A stretch of DNA of 21,580 nt from JBAYZQ01 sp041672385. Its GTDB lineage: Bacteria > Spirochaetota > Spirochaetia > Sphaerochaetales > Sphaerochaetaceae. The position numbers and the translations under genes are program-made. The first letter of the stretch is position 1. Each line of letters starts with the position of its first letter. The notes under the pieces were generated by a model. It worked only from the letters and a program-made list of their open reading frames with translations, ran no database searches and was not told where the DNA came from. The stretch spans positions 1 to 21,580 of the forward strand of contig JBAYZQ010000020.1 of the NCBI GenBank assembly GCA_041672385.1, written 5' to 3'. Positions 14,438 through 21,580 of this stretch are shown here, in pieces.

Positions 14438-16573
14438 ATGAAATGGAATAAAAAAACCGTAGATGCCGGCACTGTTAGTCGGTTATGCGAAAAATACAAG
14501 ATTAACCCTGTCCTTAGTACTATTTTTGTAAGAAGGAACTTAACAGAGCCAGAAGATTTAAAATACTATCTTACTCCCGCAAATATTTCTTTCTTACACA
14601 ATCCTTTTTATTTTGAGGATATGATTGTTTTTTGTGATAGATTAGCTAAGGCAAAAAAAAATAATGAATCAATTTGTATCTTTGGAGACAGAGATGTAGA
14701 TGGAATAACTAGTACTGTTCTATTAAAACAAGAACTTGACCAAGAAGGAATAAATTGTTTCTATAAACTTCCAGAAAATGATGAACCTTATGGAATGACA
14801 ATAAATGGAATTGATGAAGCAATAGAAAAAGGTGCCCATTTATTTCTAACTGTAGACTGTGGAATTTCAAATTTTGAAGAAATAAGTTACGCTTCAAAAA
14901 AAGGAATAGAAACTATTATTATTGATCACCACCTTAGTGGAGAAAATCAACCTTCAGCATTAGGAATAATTGATCCAAAAGTTGAAGGTTCAGGATATCC
15001 TTTTCCTTTTTTAGCTGGATGCGGAGTAGTTTCAAAGTGTATTTGGGCTTATAGATTTTCAAAAACTCCGGAATATAAAAAAACAATAATTCTTCTTCAT
15101 AGCTCCAGTATTTCTGGGGTAACAATTATTGAAGCCATGAAAATGAAAAATCTTATAGTTGTTGATAAAGTCGAAGAAGAAGTTGTTCCAGGAATACTTA
15201 AACTAGAAGACAGTCACCTTTATAATTTCATTAACTGTGGACTCCCAATTCTTGTAATGGATAAAAGCTATGAGCTCTCAGAACTAAAAAAAGCTTATGG
15301 AAATGATTTTTCCCTTAAAATGATAGATAAGATGCCTGAAATTAATCGAGTACTCCCTCAAACAAAATCAAAATCTCTTTTTACTCTCACTGAAATGAGT
15401 AATAACGTTAGATTTATGAAAGTAAAAACTGAAGGTAGAACCTTAGTTGCAATTTATACAGCCTATATAAACAAACTTTACCCCGAACTTTCAAGAGATT
15501 ATGAACCAACCTTGGATTTAGTAGCTTTGGGAACTGTAAGTGATTTAATGCCAATTATGGATGAAAATAGGATTTTAGTAAAAAGAGGGCTTAAAAATTT
15601 AGAAAAGAAAACCCGCATCAATTTTCAACCCTATTTGATTAGACAAGGATTAGTTAACAAGCCTCTGAGCACTACTGATATAGGATGGAAAATCGGACCA
15701 GCTATTAATGCTTCTGGGCGTATGGGGCATCCTAGTGTTGCTGTAGAGATGTTTTTAGCAAAAGACCAATTAGAAGCAAGCCTTTATACTGAAAAACTCT
15801 TCTCTTTCAACAAAGAACGAAAAAAACTTGGAGAAGAAGCATGGAATAAGATACTTCCACAGGCAAAAAAAAGCTTTGAAATGTTTGGAACAAAGTTAAT
15901 TATTGTTCGAGACGACTCAATTGTTAGAGGAATTACTGGAATAATTGCAAATAGATTATTAAAACAATTTAATGCGCCTTCTATTATTGTCACTTCAAAC
16001 CAAATGGGTAAATTAATTGGTTCCATGAGAAGTTTCGAAAGCTTAAATGCCAGAACTTTTCTTTCTCGCTATGAAGACCTTCTAATTGACTTTGGAGGGC
16101 ATTCTTGTGCTGCTGGTTTTAATCTTCTTGAAGAAAATTATGATGAATTGACTTGCCGCATTTCAGAAGATATCGACTATTTTGATTGTCCTTATTGTGA
16201 AGAAGAAGCTTCTATAGATGTAGATGCATTGTTACCTCAAGCCTTTTTCACCCCAAGTTTAATTAAGATGGTTGAACTTTTTGAACCCTATGGTGAAAAA
16301 AACCCTCCTTTAAATTTTCTTATCCAAGGTGCTAAAATTGTACAAATTAGTTTTTTAAGTAACTCTAATTTAAAAGCACCTTGTCATGTAAGAATGACAA
16401 TTAAACATGGAAAATATCAATGGCCAGCAATATTTTGGAATGCAGGAAATAAGGTAAAAGATAGTATTTTTGTCGATGATACTGTTGATATTGTTTTTCG
16501 ATTGGGAAAAAATTACTATATGAATCAAGAATCACTTCAGCTTACTGTTCTTGATTTAAAAAAGAAGGGTTAA
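14438..16573 (+). CDS. recJ: Single-strand DNA exonuclease RecJ with internal insert
   Basis: 711 residues, clearly longer than common RecJ proteins of about 560-580. RecJ degrades single-stranded DNA 5' to 3' in recombination and mismatch repair. The DHH motifs are present: GDRDVDGITS (83-92; DRD in place of the commoner DYD), VDCGIS (139-144), DHH at 163-165, ALGTVSDL (363-370) and GPAINASGRMG (420-430). The DHHA1-type FGGHSCAAGF is at 552-561. Between AGCGVVSKCIWAYRF and LDLVALGTVSDL lies about 150 residues (207-358) where only a short link is usual. The insert is in frame and the downstream motifs are intact. The gene follows recO by 17 bp with AAGG upstream. Its stop shares TTAA with the convergent DUF4105 gene. 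Confidence 0.95.
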   Translation: MKWNKKTVDAGTVSRLCEKYKINPVLSTIFVRRNLTEPEDLKYYLTPANISFLHNPFYFEDMIVFCDRLAKAKKNNESICIFGDRDVDGITSTVLLKQELDQEGINCFYKLPENDEPYGMTINGIDEAIEKGAHLFLTVDCGISNFEEISYASKKGIETIIIDHHLSGENQPSALGIIDPKVEGSGYPFPFLAGCGVVSKCIWAYRFSKTPEYKKTIILLHSSSISGVTIIEAMKMKNLIVVDKVEEEVVPGILKLEDSHLYNFINCGLPILVMDKSYELSELKKAYGNDFSLKMIDKMPEINRVLPQTKSKSLFTLTEMSNNVRFMKVKTEGRTLVAIYTAYINKLYPELSRDYEPTLDLVALGTVSDLMPIMDENRILVKRGLKNLEKKTRINFQPYLIRQGLVNKPLSTTDIGWKIGPAINASGRMGHPSVAVEMFLAKDQLEASLYTEKLFSFNKERKKLGEEAWNKILPQAKKSFEMFGTKLIIVRDDSIVRGITGIIANRLLKQFNAPSIIVTSNQMGKLIGSMRSFESLNARTFLSRYEDLLIDFGGHSCAAGFNLLEENYDELTCRISEDIDYFDCPYCEEEASIDVDALLPQAFFTPSLIKMVELFEPYGEKNPPLNFLIQGAKIVQISFLSNSNLKAPCHVRMTIKHGKYQWPAIFWNAGNKVKDSIFVDDTVDIVFRLGKNYYMNQESLQLTVLDLKKKG

Positions 16574-16583
16574 TTAACCTTCT
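16558..16583 (-). terminator. Intrinsic terminator inside the overlapping stop codons
   Basis: On the minus strand AGAAGG-TT-AATT-AA-CC(C)TTCT folds into an 8-bp stem with one bulged C and a 4-nt loop, followed by a run of T from 16562 down to 16558. It would end the DUF4105 transcript just past its stop. The core GGTTAATTAACC (16568-16579) is a perfect palindrome containing both genes' stop codons. In the plus direction the hairpin exists but lacks a T-tract, so termination of recJ there is doubtful. Confidence 0.5.
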
Positions 16584-17877
16584 CTAAAGTTGGAATCTCT
16601 TCTTTCTTCCAAGGGAAAAATCCAATTGAAAAATAAATTATCATCATTGTAAAAATTTGAACCCAGTTATTTTGACTAAATACTAAAGGAAAAAGAGTTT
16701 TTAAGAAAATCAAAATAAGGATTATAAAAAAGAGCACTTTACAGTTTATTTCTAGTTTATTTACAAGTGTCATTCTATTTTTAACAATACTAATGCCCCT
16801 AAAGGCAACAATAAACAAAAAGGGATTAATAAAAATAATATTTTCATTAAAATATGAGTAATCATGATTACTAAACAACATCATAAATAAAAGTATTACA
16901 CTCATTAATGCAAAAATTATGCAGACAAAAAATACCATTAAACCTAGTCCCGTTCTACTTTTCTTCTTTTTAAAAATGAACACCCAGAAAGCAAAAAACA
17001 AACTTAAAAGTAGTGGAACCAATAGTTCTCTAAAAAATGAATAATTTTCATAGCTTGGCCTTCTATTATCAACCATTGTTTCATCAACGGCTATTGTAGA
17101 ACTTCCAGTAATTTTTCCATATTCCAAAACTGCATTATGAAGCACCTCAGGAATAAACATATCTTCCCAAAGGGTATTCTGTTTATCAACATAAGGTCCT
17201 AGAAGAAAATTGAAAGACCAATCCACAAATGGATTAACACTTAAAATTTTTGAAGATTGCTTTCTAAAAGTTAATCCAGGTTGTTGTAATGCCCATTTCT
17301 TAAAATCCCCATCAGTAATAAAGTTGATGATATCTCTATCCCTTGTAGCACAATTATCCATAAAATTGTGATAAAGGTAGTTTTGATTCTCTTGTTTAAT
17401 ATTATCCAAAAGAAAATCTGCACAGGCTTTTTTCTTTTCCGGACTAATATTAAAATTAATTGAATATACTGTTCTTCGATCTTCTTCAAATCTATCATAT
17501 TCAAGATTTTTGTAGCTAGCTAATACTTTGTACCAAAGCCTTCCAAGTGCAAAATTTTGATAAAATTTTGAGCTAAAGGAAAAAATCCCGTAATCAAAAA
17601 CATAACCTTCCTGCCCCTCAGGAATTACTGCAATTGCCGAATGACCAAACCAGGAGTAAACAGGATCGCCCTTGGAAACTGTCAAAAGTTCAATGTTCAT
17701 ATTGTTATAGAATTCTTCATTTTCTACCGTGGGATTAAAATTCCACTCTGAAAGTCTAACCTCAGAATCAAAAGGATGTGATTCAACTTTATTTTCAACA
17801 AATGATACAGCTAAAAGACAACTCATTGCTGTAATAAACACTAAAAGTAGCATTTGGATTTTTTTATTTTCAATCAT
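16570..17877 (-). CDS. DUF4105 / Lnb-like membrane protein
   Basis: 435 residues. It has an N-terminal hydrophobic anchor (8-26), a soluble, presumably periplasmic part (about 35-283), then about five membrane segments (about 285-302, 312-334, 345-360, 381-399, 406-421). The soluble part matches the DUF4105 / Lnb N-terminal domain: ELLTVSKGDPVYSWFGHSAI with His79, VFDYGIFSF, FALGRLWYKVLASY, and FMDNCATRDRDI with Cys176. His79 and Cys176 look like a thiol catalytic pair. Lnb in Bacteroides is a reported apolipoprotein N-acyltransferase with this periplasmic-domain-plus-membrane layout. Whether this protein has that activity is inference. AAGGAAGAG precedes the ATG at 17877. It lies 50 bp after the metalloprotease gene and probably shares its transcript. 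Confidence 0.8.
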   Translation of the reverse strand: MIENKKIQMLLLVFITAMSCLLAVSFVENKVESHPFDSEVRLSEWNFNPTVENEEFYNNMNIELLTVSKGDPVYSWFGHSAIAVIPEGQEGYVFDYGIFSFSSKFYQNFALGRLWYKVLASYKNLEYDRFEEDRRTVYSINFNISPEKKKACADFLLDNIKQENQNYLYHNFMDNCATRDRDIINFITDGDFKKWALQQPGLTFRKQSSKILSVNPFVDWSFNFLLGPYVDKQNTLWEDMFIPEVLHNAVLEYGKITGSSTIAVDETMVDNRRPSYENYSFFRELLVPLLLSLFFAFWVFIFKKKKSRTGLGLMVFFVCIIFALMSVILLFMMLFSNHDYSYFNENIIFINPFLFIVAFRGISIVKNRMTLVNKLEINCKVLFFIILILIFLKTLFPLVFSQNNWVQIFTMMIIYFSIGFFPWKKEEIPTLEKVN

Positions 17878-17897
17878 TTGTTTTTCTCTTCCTTAAT

Positions 17898-17926
17898 AAA
17901 ATACTATACCTTTAAAATATGTGCAA
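17898..17926 (-). promoter_or_regulatory. Weak candidate promoter for the DUF4105 gene
   Basis: Minus strand: TTGCAC (17926-17921), a 17-bp spacer and TATTTT (17903-17898). It would put the start point about 15 nt before the ATG, barely room for the ribosome site. It may be chance. Confidence 0.2.
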
Positions 17927-17927
17927 G

Positions 17928-20570
17928 TTATAGTCTAAAGCTTACATTGAATTGCCATTTTTTATCAGCAACAATATAATCATAGCCAATTAACAATTTT
18001 GGTTTTAATTGAGTTATTAAAGTCCCAATTACAGGAGAAAAAGATAGTTTTAGATTCAAACTTAAATTATTCAATTCGACCTCATCAAATAAATAAAACA
18101 AAAATCCACTTGCAGCTTCTATTTCAACTCTTTGAAAATATAAATTCAAAAATTCAAAAGAATTTTGTATTTCATAACCAAATAAAATTGTGGTAAAATT
18201 TAGAAACAAGCTTCTTGGTAAAGAATAGTTTATATACATATCACTTGGAAGATTAAAGGTAAAACCCTTTATACTATTAAAAGGTAACAACCTGTTAAAT
18301 TCTCCCTTAACATAAAAGCTAAATAGATCAGTATAACTCAAATTGCTTTTTATTTTTCCTTCATAGGAAGTTCCAAATATAAAACCATATTCACCATAAG
18401 CTCCCAAATCTTTATTTTTTACTAAAGACCAATTTGGATTTAATTGCCAATACAAATAAGGGTTACTACAAATTTGCTTAAATTTTACTTCATAAGCAAA
18501 GTTCAAATCTCCCATCTCGTTACTTAGTTCTTTGTTTAGATTTCCTTCATGGAAAATTGAAATATCAAATGCATTTGTTTCAGTATTCACAACAGTTTGA
18601 AATCCCTCAGAATGAGAAAAAAAGTTAAAATTACTTTCTAATTCACTATTAATTATTATTGTTTTATCTTCATAGGCATATAATAGATTTGAATATAATA
18701 AATAAGTTTCAGTTGGATCTCCAGTAATAAAGGTAAATCCATAATAACTATCATAATTATTTTGCGAATCTACAGAAAAAGTAAATGAAGGAAGAATCGT
18801 AACATCCTGAAAATCCAAAATTTTATTATATTTAACGGAACTAGATAAATTAGGAAAATCTTTTGTCCTATTATTCTCCCAATTTTCAATTTCTACATAG
18901 GTTGTATTAAATTCTTGCATCTCAAAGTTACTATTTAAAAGACTGCTAATTTCATCATGGTCAAAATAATTTGAAATGAAGTAAATAGTATCATCCTTTT
19001 CTAATGGATGATTGACTCCACCTAATATATTATCATGGCTTAATAAAAATGAAATTTTTGTTAAATCTGAAAAATTAAGTTTCCCTAGACATGGTAAAGC
19101 ATCATTATTCTCTTTTTTTACCCAAGAAAATAACAATCCATTTTCGGTTTTACTTAAATCTTTTATGAGAATTGGAATTGGATTATTAATTATTTTCAAA
19201 TTACCGCTTTCATAGTTATATAATGCAATATTAGTGTTTCCATCCATTTGTAAAATAAAAGCACAACTATTGTTTTCAATATCAATCATATCATAAACAA
19301 GTGACCCGTAGGCTAAATCAACCTTTGAATAGACCTCTTCCCCTTCTAAGGATAAAAAGACTAAAGTACAATTAAGACCTTCATTTATTAATCCTGTAAG
19401 AACTGTATTTTCTTCTTTGTCATTTAAAAGTGCACCTAGTCTTATACCTTTATACGTTTTAATTATTTTATTTGTTTTAAGATTAAAAAGCCTTAGCTCT
19501 TTTAGCCCCTCAGTAACATTGGATGTTAAAAGAAGGTTTTCTTTTTCTTTAACCGAAACCTGCATTTCTTCTGAACTGCTGTTGATTAATTTTTCTATTA
19601 TCTTATTATTAGAATTTTCACTAAATTTGAAAATTGAATTTTTAGTTTTATCATAAAAATAAAAGCCATTTGAAGTTTCCACTAAACTTTGTAATAAAGA
19701 ATCTGAGCTGTACTCCACTGTTGGGTCTATCAAGTTTGAAGGTATTTCTATACTTTCATAATAATCATTCCAAGCGTCTTTAAGACTTAAACCATAAACT
19801 TTTTTGAAGATTCCTTTAACAGAATTAAATTGAAATCTCCCGGTTTGGTGAAAAAGGGTAGCATATTTTTCCATGGAATAAGTCTCTTGGAGATAAGAGG
19901 AAAAACTTCCGCCAAAAATATAGGGAAAATCCCCTATTGGATAAACATCTCTCGCTGTAGCAATATCTGTAAATTTAGGGAAAACTCCCTCAATTTTGGC
20001 CTCTTTTATCTTTTGAGTTTTAAAACCATTATTAAGTCTTCCCAATCCTTTTAGGCTTTCAAAACTAACGGTAACTCCTTCAAGAAAAGATAAGGGTAAA
20101 TATAATAAATATTGAAAATTAAAGCTATCTGAAAAAACATTGCTTACTTTCTGGGTAAAATCATCTCGAATATTCATTGAAACGGCATGAGTAAGTTCAT
20201 GGTAGAAAACATCTAATATTAAATTTTCAAAATTAATAAAAGAAACATCACTGCTTATTACATCGTATAAAACAATATGGTTATAGGGATAAGGAGAAAA
20301 ATGTGCATTAAGAAGATTTTTGTCGGGAGTTATTGTAACGGTCATTCTAAATTTCTTTTTTACATTAAGATTTAAGGCTATTTCATCATAATAGGCATCT
20401 GCATTTGAACACAATAAACTTGCAGTTTTTGATGAAATTTCTGGATAAACTATATCAAAATATTTGGTACTAACCTTTCTAAGTTCAATGTTTTTTGAAA
20501 ATGTAGCGGAATAAACTGAACTTAAAAGTACTAATAAAACCAAAACAATTAACAAAGCCTTTTTTTTCAT
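17928..20570 (-). CDS. Peptidase MA-like metalloprotease with propeller and barrel
   Basis: 880 residues with a signal peptide (MKKKALL, hydrophobic core, cleavage near VYSA). Residues about 25-275 look like a peptidase MA-type zinc metalloprotease: FYHELTHAVS gives His124, Glu125 and His128, and FLEGVTVSFES gives the likely third ligand Glu164. The closing VYGLSLKDAWNDYYESI is also typical. Residues about 285-560 are short strand repeats resembling a WD40/TolB-type propeller (NGFYFYDKTKNSIFKF, NTNIALYNYESG). From about 590 to 880 the strand-rich region ending FNVSFRL resembles an outer-membrane barrel, so the protease may be surface- or periplasm-facing on the outer membrane. The start at 20570 has no Shine-Dalgarno sequence but gives a correct signal peptide. 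It is upstream of the DUF4105 gene. The substrate is unknown. Confidence 0.8.
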   Translation of the reverse strand: MKKKALLIVLVLLVLLSSVYSATFSKNIELRKVSTKYFDIVYPEISSKTASLLCSNADAYYDEIALNLNVKKKFRMTVTITPDKNLLNAHFSPYPYNHIVLYDVISSDVSFINFENLILDVFYHELTHAVSMNIRDDFTQKVSNVFSDSFNFQYLLYLPLSFLEGVTVSFESLKGLGRLNNGFKTQKIKEAKIEGVFPKFTDIATARDVYPIGDFPYIFGGSFSSYLQETYSMEKYATLFHQTGRFQFNSVKGIFKKVYGLSLKDAWNDYYESIEIPSNLIDPTVEYSSDSLLQSLVETSNGFYFYDKTKNSIFKFSENSNNKIIEKLINSSSEEMQVSVKEKENLLLTSNVTEGLKELRLFNLKTNKIIKTYKGIRLGALLNDKEENTVLTGLINEGLNCTLVFLSLEGEEVYSKVDLAYGSLVYDMIDIENNSCAFILQMDGNTNIALYNYESGNLKIINNPIPILIKDLSKTENGLLFSWVKKENNDALPCLGKLNFSDLTKISFLLSHDNILGGVNHPLEKDDTIYFISNYFDHDEISSLLNSNFEMQEFNTTYVEIENWENNRTKDFPNLSSSVKYNKILDFQDVTILPSFTFSVDSQNNYDSYYGFTFITGDPTETYLLYSNLLYAYEDKTIIINSELESNFNFFSHSEGFQTVVNTETNAFDISIFHEGNLNKELSNEMGDLNFAYEVKFKQICSNPYLYWQLNPNWSLVKNKDLGAYGEYGFIFGTSYEGKIKSNLSYTDLFSFYVKGEFNRLLPFNSIKGFTFNLPSDMYINYSLPRSLFLNFTTILFGYEIQNSFEFLNLYFQRVEIEAASGFLFYLFDEVELNNLSLNLKLSFSPVIGTLITQLKPKLLIGYDYIVADKKWQFNVSFRL

Positions 20571-20647
20571 GTAATAATATTAACATAATAATTGAAAAAT
20601 ACCCATAGTCATTTTTTAATTATTCACTAGACACAATAAGATAAAAT

Positions 20648-20653
20648 TATAAT
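20648..20653 (+). promoter_or_regulatory. Consensus -10 element upstream of ybaK-type gene
   Basis: A perfect TATAAT lies 10 bp before the ATG at 20664. Candidate -35 elements are poor in spacing or match (TTCACT at 20623-20628 with 19 bp; TAGACA at 20628-20633 with 14 bp). A start point near 20660 would leave almost no leader. Confidence 0.35.
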
Positions 20654-20663
20654 AATAATATTT

Positions 20664-21134
20664 ATGAAAAAAACTAATGCTATGAGAATCCTTGAAAATC
20701 TCAAAATTGAATATTCAACAATCTCCTACGAAGTTGACTTTGAACATCTTGATGCTGTTACTGCTTCAAAAGAAGCTGGATTAAATCCTGAACAAGTCTA
20801 TAAAACCATAGTAATGACCAACGGGAATCGTGATAATTTTGTTTTTTGTTTACCATCTTTTTTAGAAATTAACCTCAAAATAGCAAAACAACTCACAAAT
20901 TCTAAGAATATTGAATTACTTAAGCTTGATAAACTCCTTTCAATTACAGGCTATATCAGAGGGGGATGTTCTCCTTTAGGTATGAAAAAGAAATTCCCTA
21001 CTTTTATTGAAGAATTGTCAATTATTGAACCTTTTATTTTTGTAAGTGCCGGTTTGAGAGGACTTCAATTAAAAATAAGACCAGAAGATCTAGTAAAGGC
21101 CTGCAATGCAGAATTAGTATCTTTTACCCTTTGA
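20664..21134 (+). CDS. ybaK: YbaK/EbsC-type Cys-tRNA(Pro) deacylase
   Basis: 156 residues, normal for YbaK. The enzyme hydrolyses Cys-tRNA(Pro) formed by mistakes of prolyl-tRNA synthetase. The N-terminal KKTNAMRILENLKIEY is the usual family opening, which supports the ATG at 20664 although no Shine-Dalgarno sequence is seen. The conserved Lys47 is in QVYKTIVM, and the active-site loop GYIRGGCSPLGMKKKFPTFI runs 96-115. The C-terminal SAGLRGLQLKIRPEDLV is also typical. It is a single-gene unit, divergent from the metalloprotease and overlapping the convergent proB by 11 nt. Related free-standing editing proteins such as ProX are alternatives, but the SPLGMKK loop favours YbaK. Confidence 0.92.
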   Translation: MKKTNAMRILENLKIEYSTISYEVDFEHLDAVTASKEAGLNPEQVYKTIVMTNGNRDNFVFCLPSFLEINLKIAKQLTNSKNIELLKLDKLLSITGYIRGGCSPLGMKKKFPTFIEELSIIEPFIFVSAGLRGLQLKIRPEDLVKACNAELVSFTL

Positions 21135-21580
21135 TAAAAACCATGTCTTCTGGACGAAAAACCACTTTTTTTACATCATGATTAAGAATTTTATTTGCTT
21201 CATTGCTGTTATGTCCCATAATTTGAACTAATTCATTACTTGAAAATCCAACTAAAGCTTTAGCAAAAAGAGATGAATCTTCTTTGAGAACTTTTACTAC
21301 TTCGTTCTTATCAAAAGTACCTTCCACCTTTATCACACCTTTTGCTAAGAGTGAATTATTATTTAATAAAGCTTTATAGGCTCCTTCATCTACGGTAATA
21401 GAACCTGAGTGAGTGTTATTCATTATCCATCTTTCTCGTTGGCTGAGTTTTACGGTCGGATGAAAACAAGTTCCAAGACTTTCATTTTTTAAAATTCGTT
21501 CTATCACATTCTCTGTTTTTCCATTTGCAATAACACAGGTAGTCCCTCCTCTTAAAGCAATTTGGGCTGCCATAATTTTG
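21124..21580 (-). CDS. proB: Glutamate 5-kinase, C-terminal part, cut by window end
   Basis: About 151 residues are visible and the frame stays open through base 21580, so the 5' end is outside the window; the ATG at 21573 is internal. ProB phosphorylates glutamate in the first step of proline synthesis. The visible start KIMAAQIALRGGTTCVIANG matches the end of the amino-acid kinase domain. QRERWIMNNTHSGSITVDEG and the following SLLAKGVIKVEG belong to the C-terminal PUA domain found in ProB. The stop lies inside the 3' end of the ybaK-type gene. The nearby YbaK function (proline tRNA quality control) is a suggestive but unproven thematic match. Confidence 0.93.
   Translation of the reverse strand, partial: KIMAAQIALRGGTTCVIANGKTENVIERILKNESLGTCFHPTVKLSQRERWIMNNTHSGSITVDEGAYKALLNNNSLLAKGVIKVEGTFDKNEVVKVLKEDSSLFAKALVGFSSNELVQIMGHNSNEANKILNHDVKKVVFRPEDMVFIKG

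Noticed and set aside
14709..15125. Minus-strand open frames inside recJ (14709-14897, 14934-15125)
   Set aside because: They are short, antisense to a continuous RecJ reading frame with conserved motifs on both sides, and lack ribosome sites.
15056..15512. Frameshift or inserted element as the cause of the long RecJ
   Set aside because: The frame is continuous, no terminal repeats or target duplications are seen, and all motifs after the insert are intact.

Overview
The window is AT-rich DNA (roughly two-thirds or more A+T by eye) from a bacterium with an outer membrane. Two genes begin with lipobox signal peptides, and two encode large secreted proteins with strand-rich, barrel-like C-terminal regions. 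These envelope genes sit beside housekeeping genes such as mutL, recO, recJ, serA, serC and proB. The overall picture (FecR-plus-barrel protein, metalloprotease-plus-propeller-plus-barrel protein, Lnb-like DUF4105 protein, very dense packing) suggests a host-associated spirochaete of the Treponema kind. That placement is an inference; no rRNA or other phylogenetic marker was compared.

Layout. (1) 1-1013, minus: a lipoprotein cut by the window edge, built from a repeated module of about 85 residues, with its own good promoter. (2) 1410-9406, plus: an HD-domain phosphohydrolase, a TtcA-like PP-loop tRNA thiolase, a 1370-residue FecR/repeat/barrel protein carrying the same kind of module, and mutL. 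(3) 10989-9380, minus: a PlsC-like acyltransferase and a small lipoprotein, joined by a 4-nt overlap and a TTG start. (4) 11241-16573, plus: a tight serA-serC-Lrp-recO-recJ cluster behind a strong promoter whose -10 lies inside one of three copies of an 8-bp repeat. (5) 20570-16570, minus: a predicted outer-membrane metalloprotease, then a DUF4105/Lnb-like membrane protein ending in an intrinsic terminator. (6) 20664-21134, plus: ybaK-type Cys-tRNA(Pro) deacylase, followed tail-to-tail by the 3' part of proB (minus), cut by the window end.

How the genes fit together. SerA and SerC catalyse consecutive steps of serine synthesis and are encoded with an Lrp-type regulator that is the natural candidate to bind the repeats at the operon promoter. 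RecO, RecJ and MutL form a DNA-repair group embedded among them. The envelope genes (two lipoproteins, two barrel proteins, an acyltransferase and a candidate lipoprotein N-acyltransferase) form the accessory part of the window. All three convergent gene pairs overlap at their 3' ends (27, 4 and 11 nt).

The most novel signal is the repeat module shared by the edge lipoprotein and the FecR/barrel protein. The candidate Lnb-type enzyme encoded next to an outer-membrane protease is second. No tRNA, rRNA, CRISPR array, insertion sequence or prophage gene was seen.
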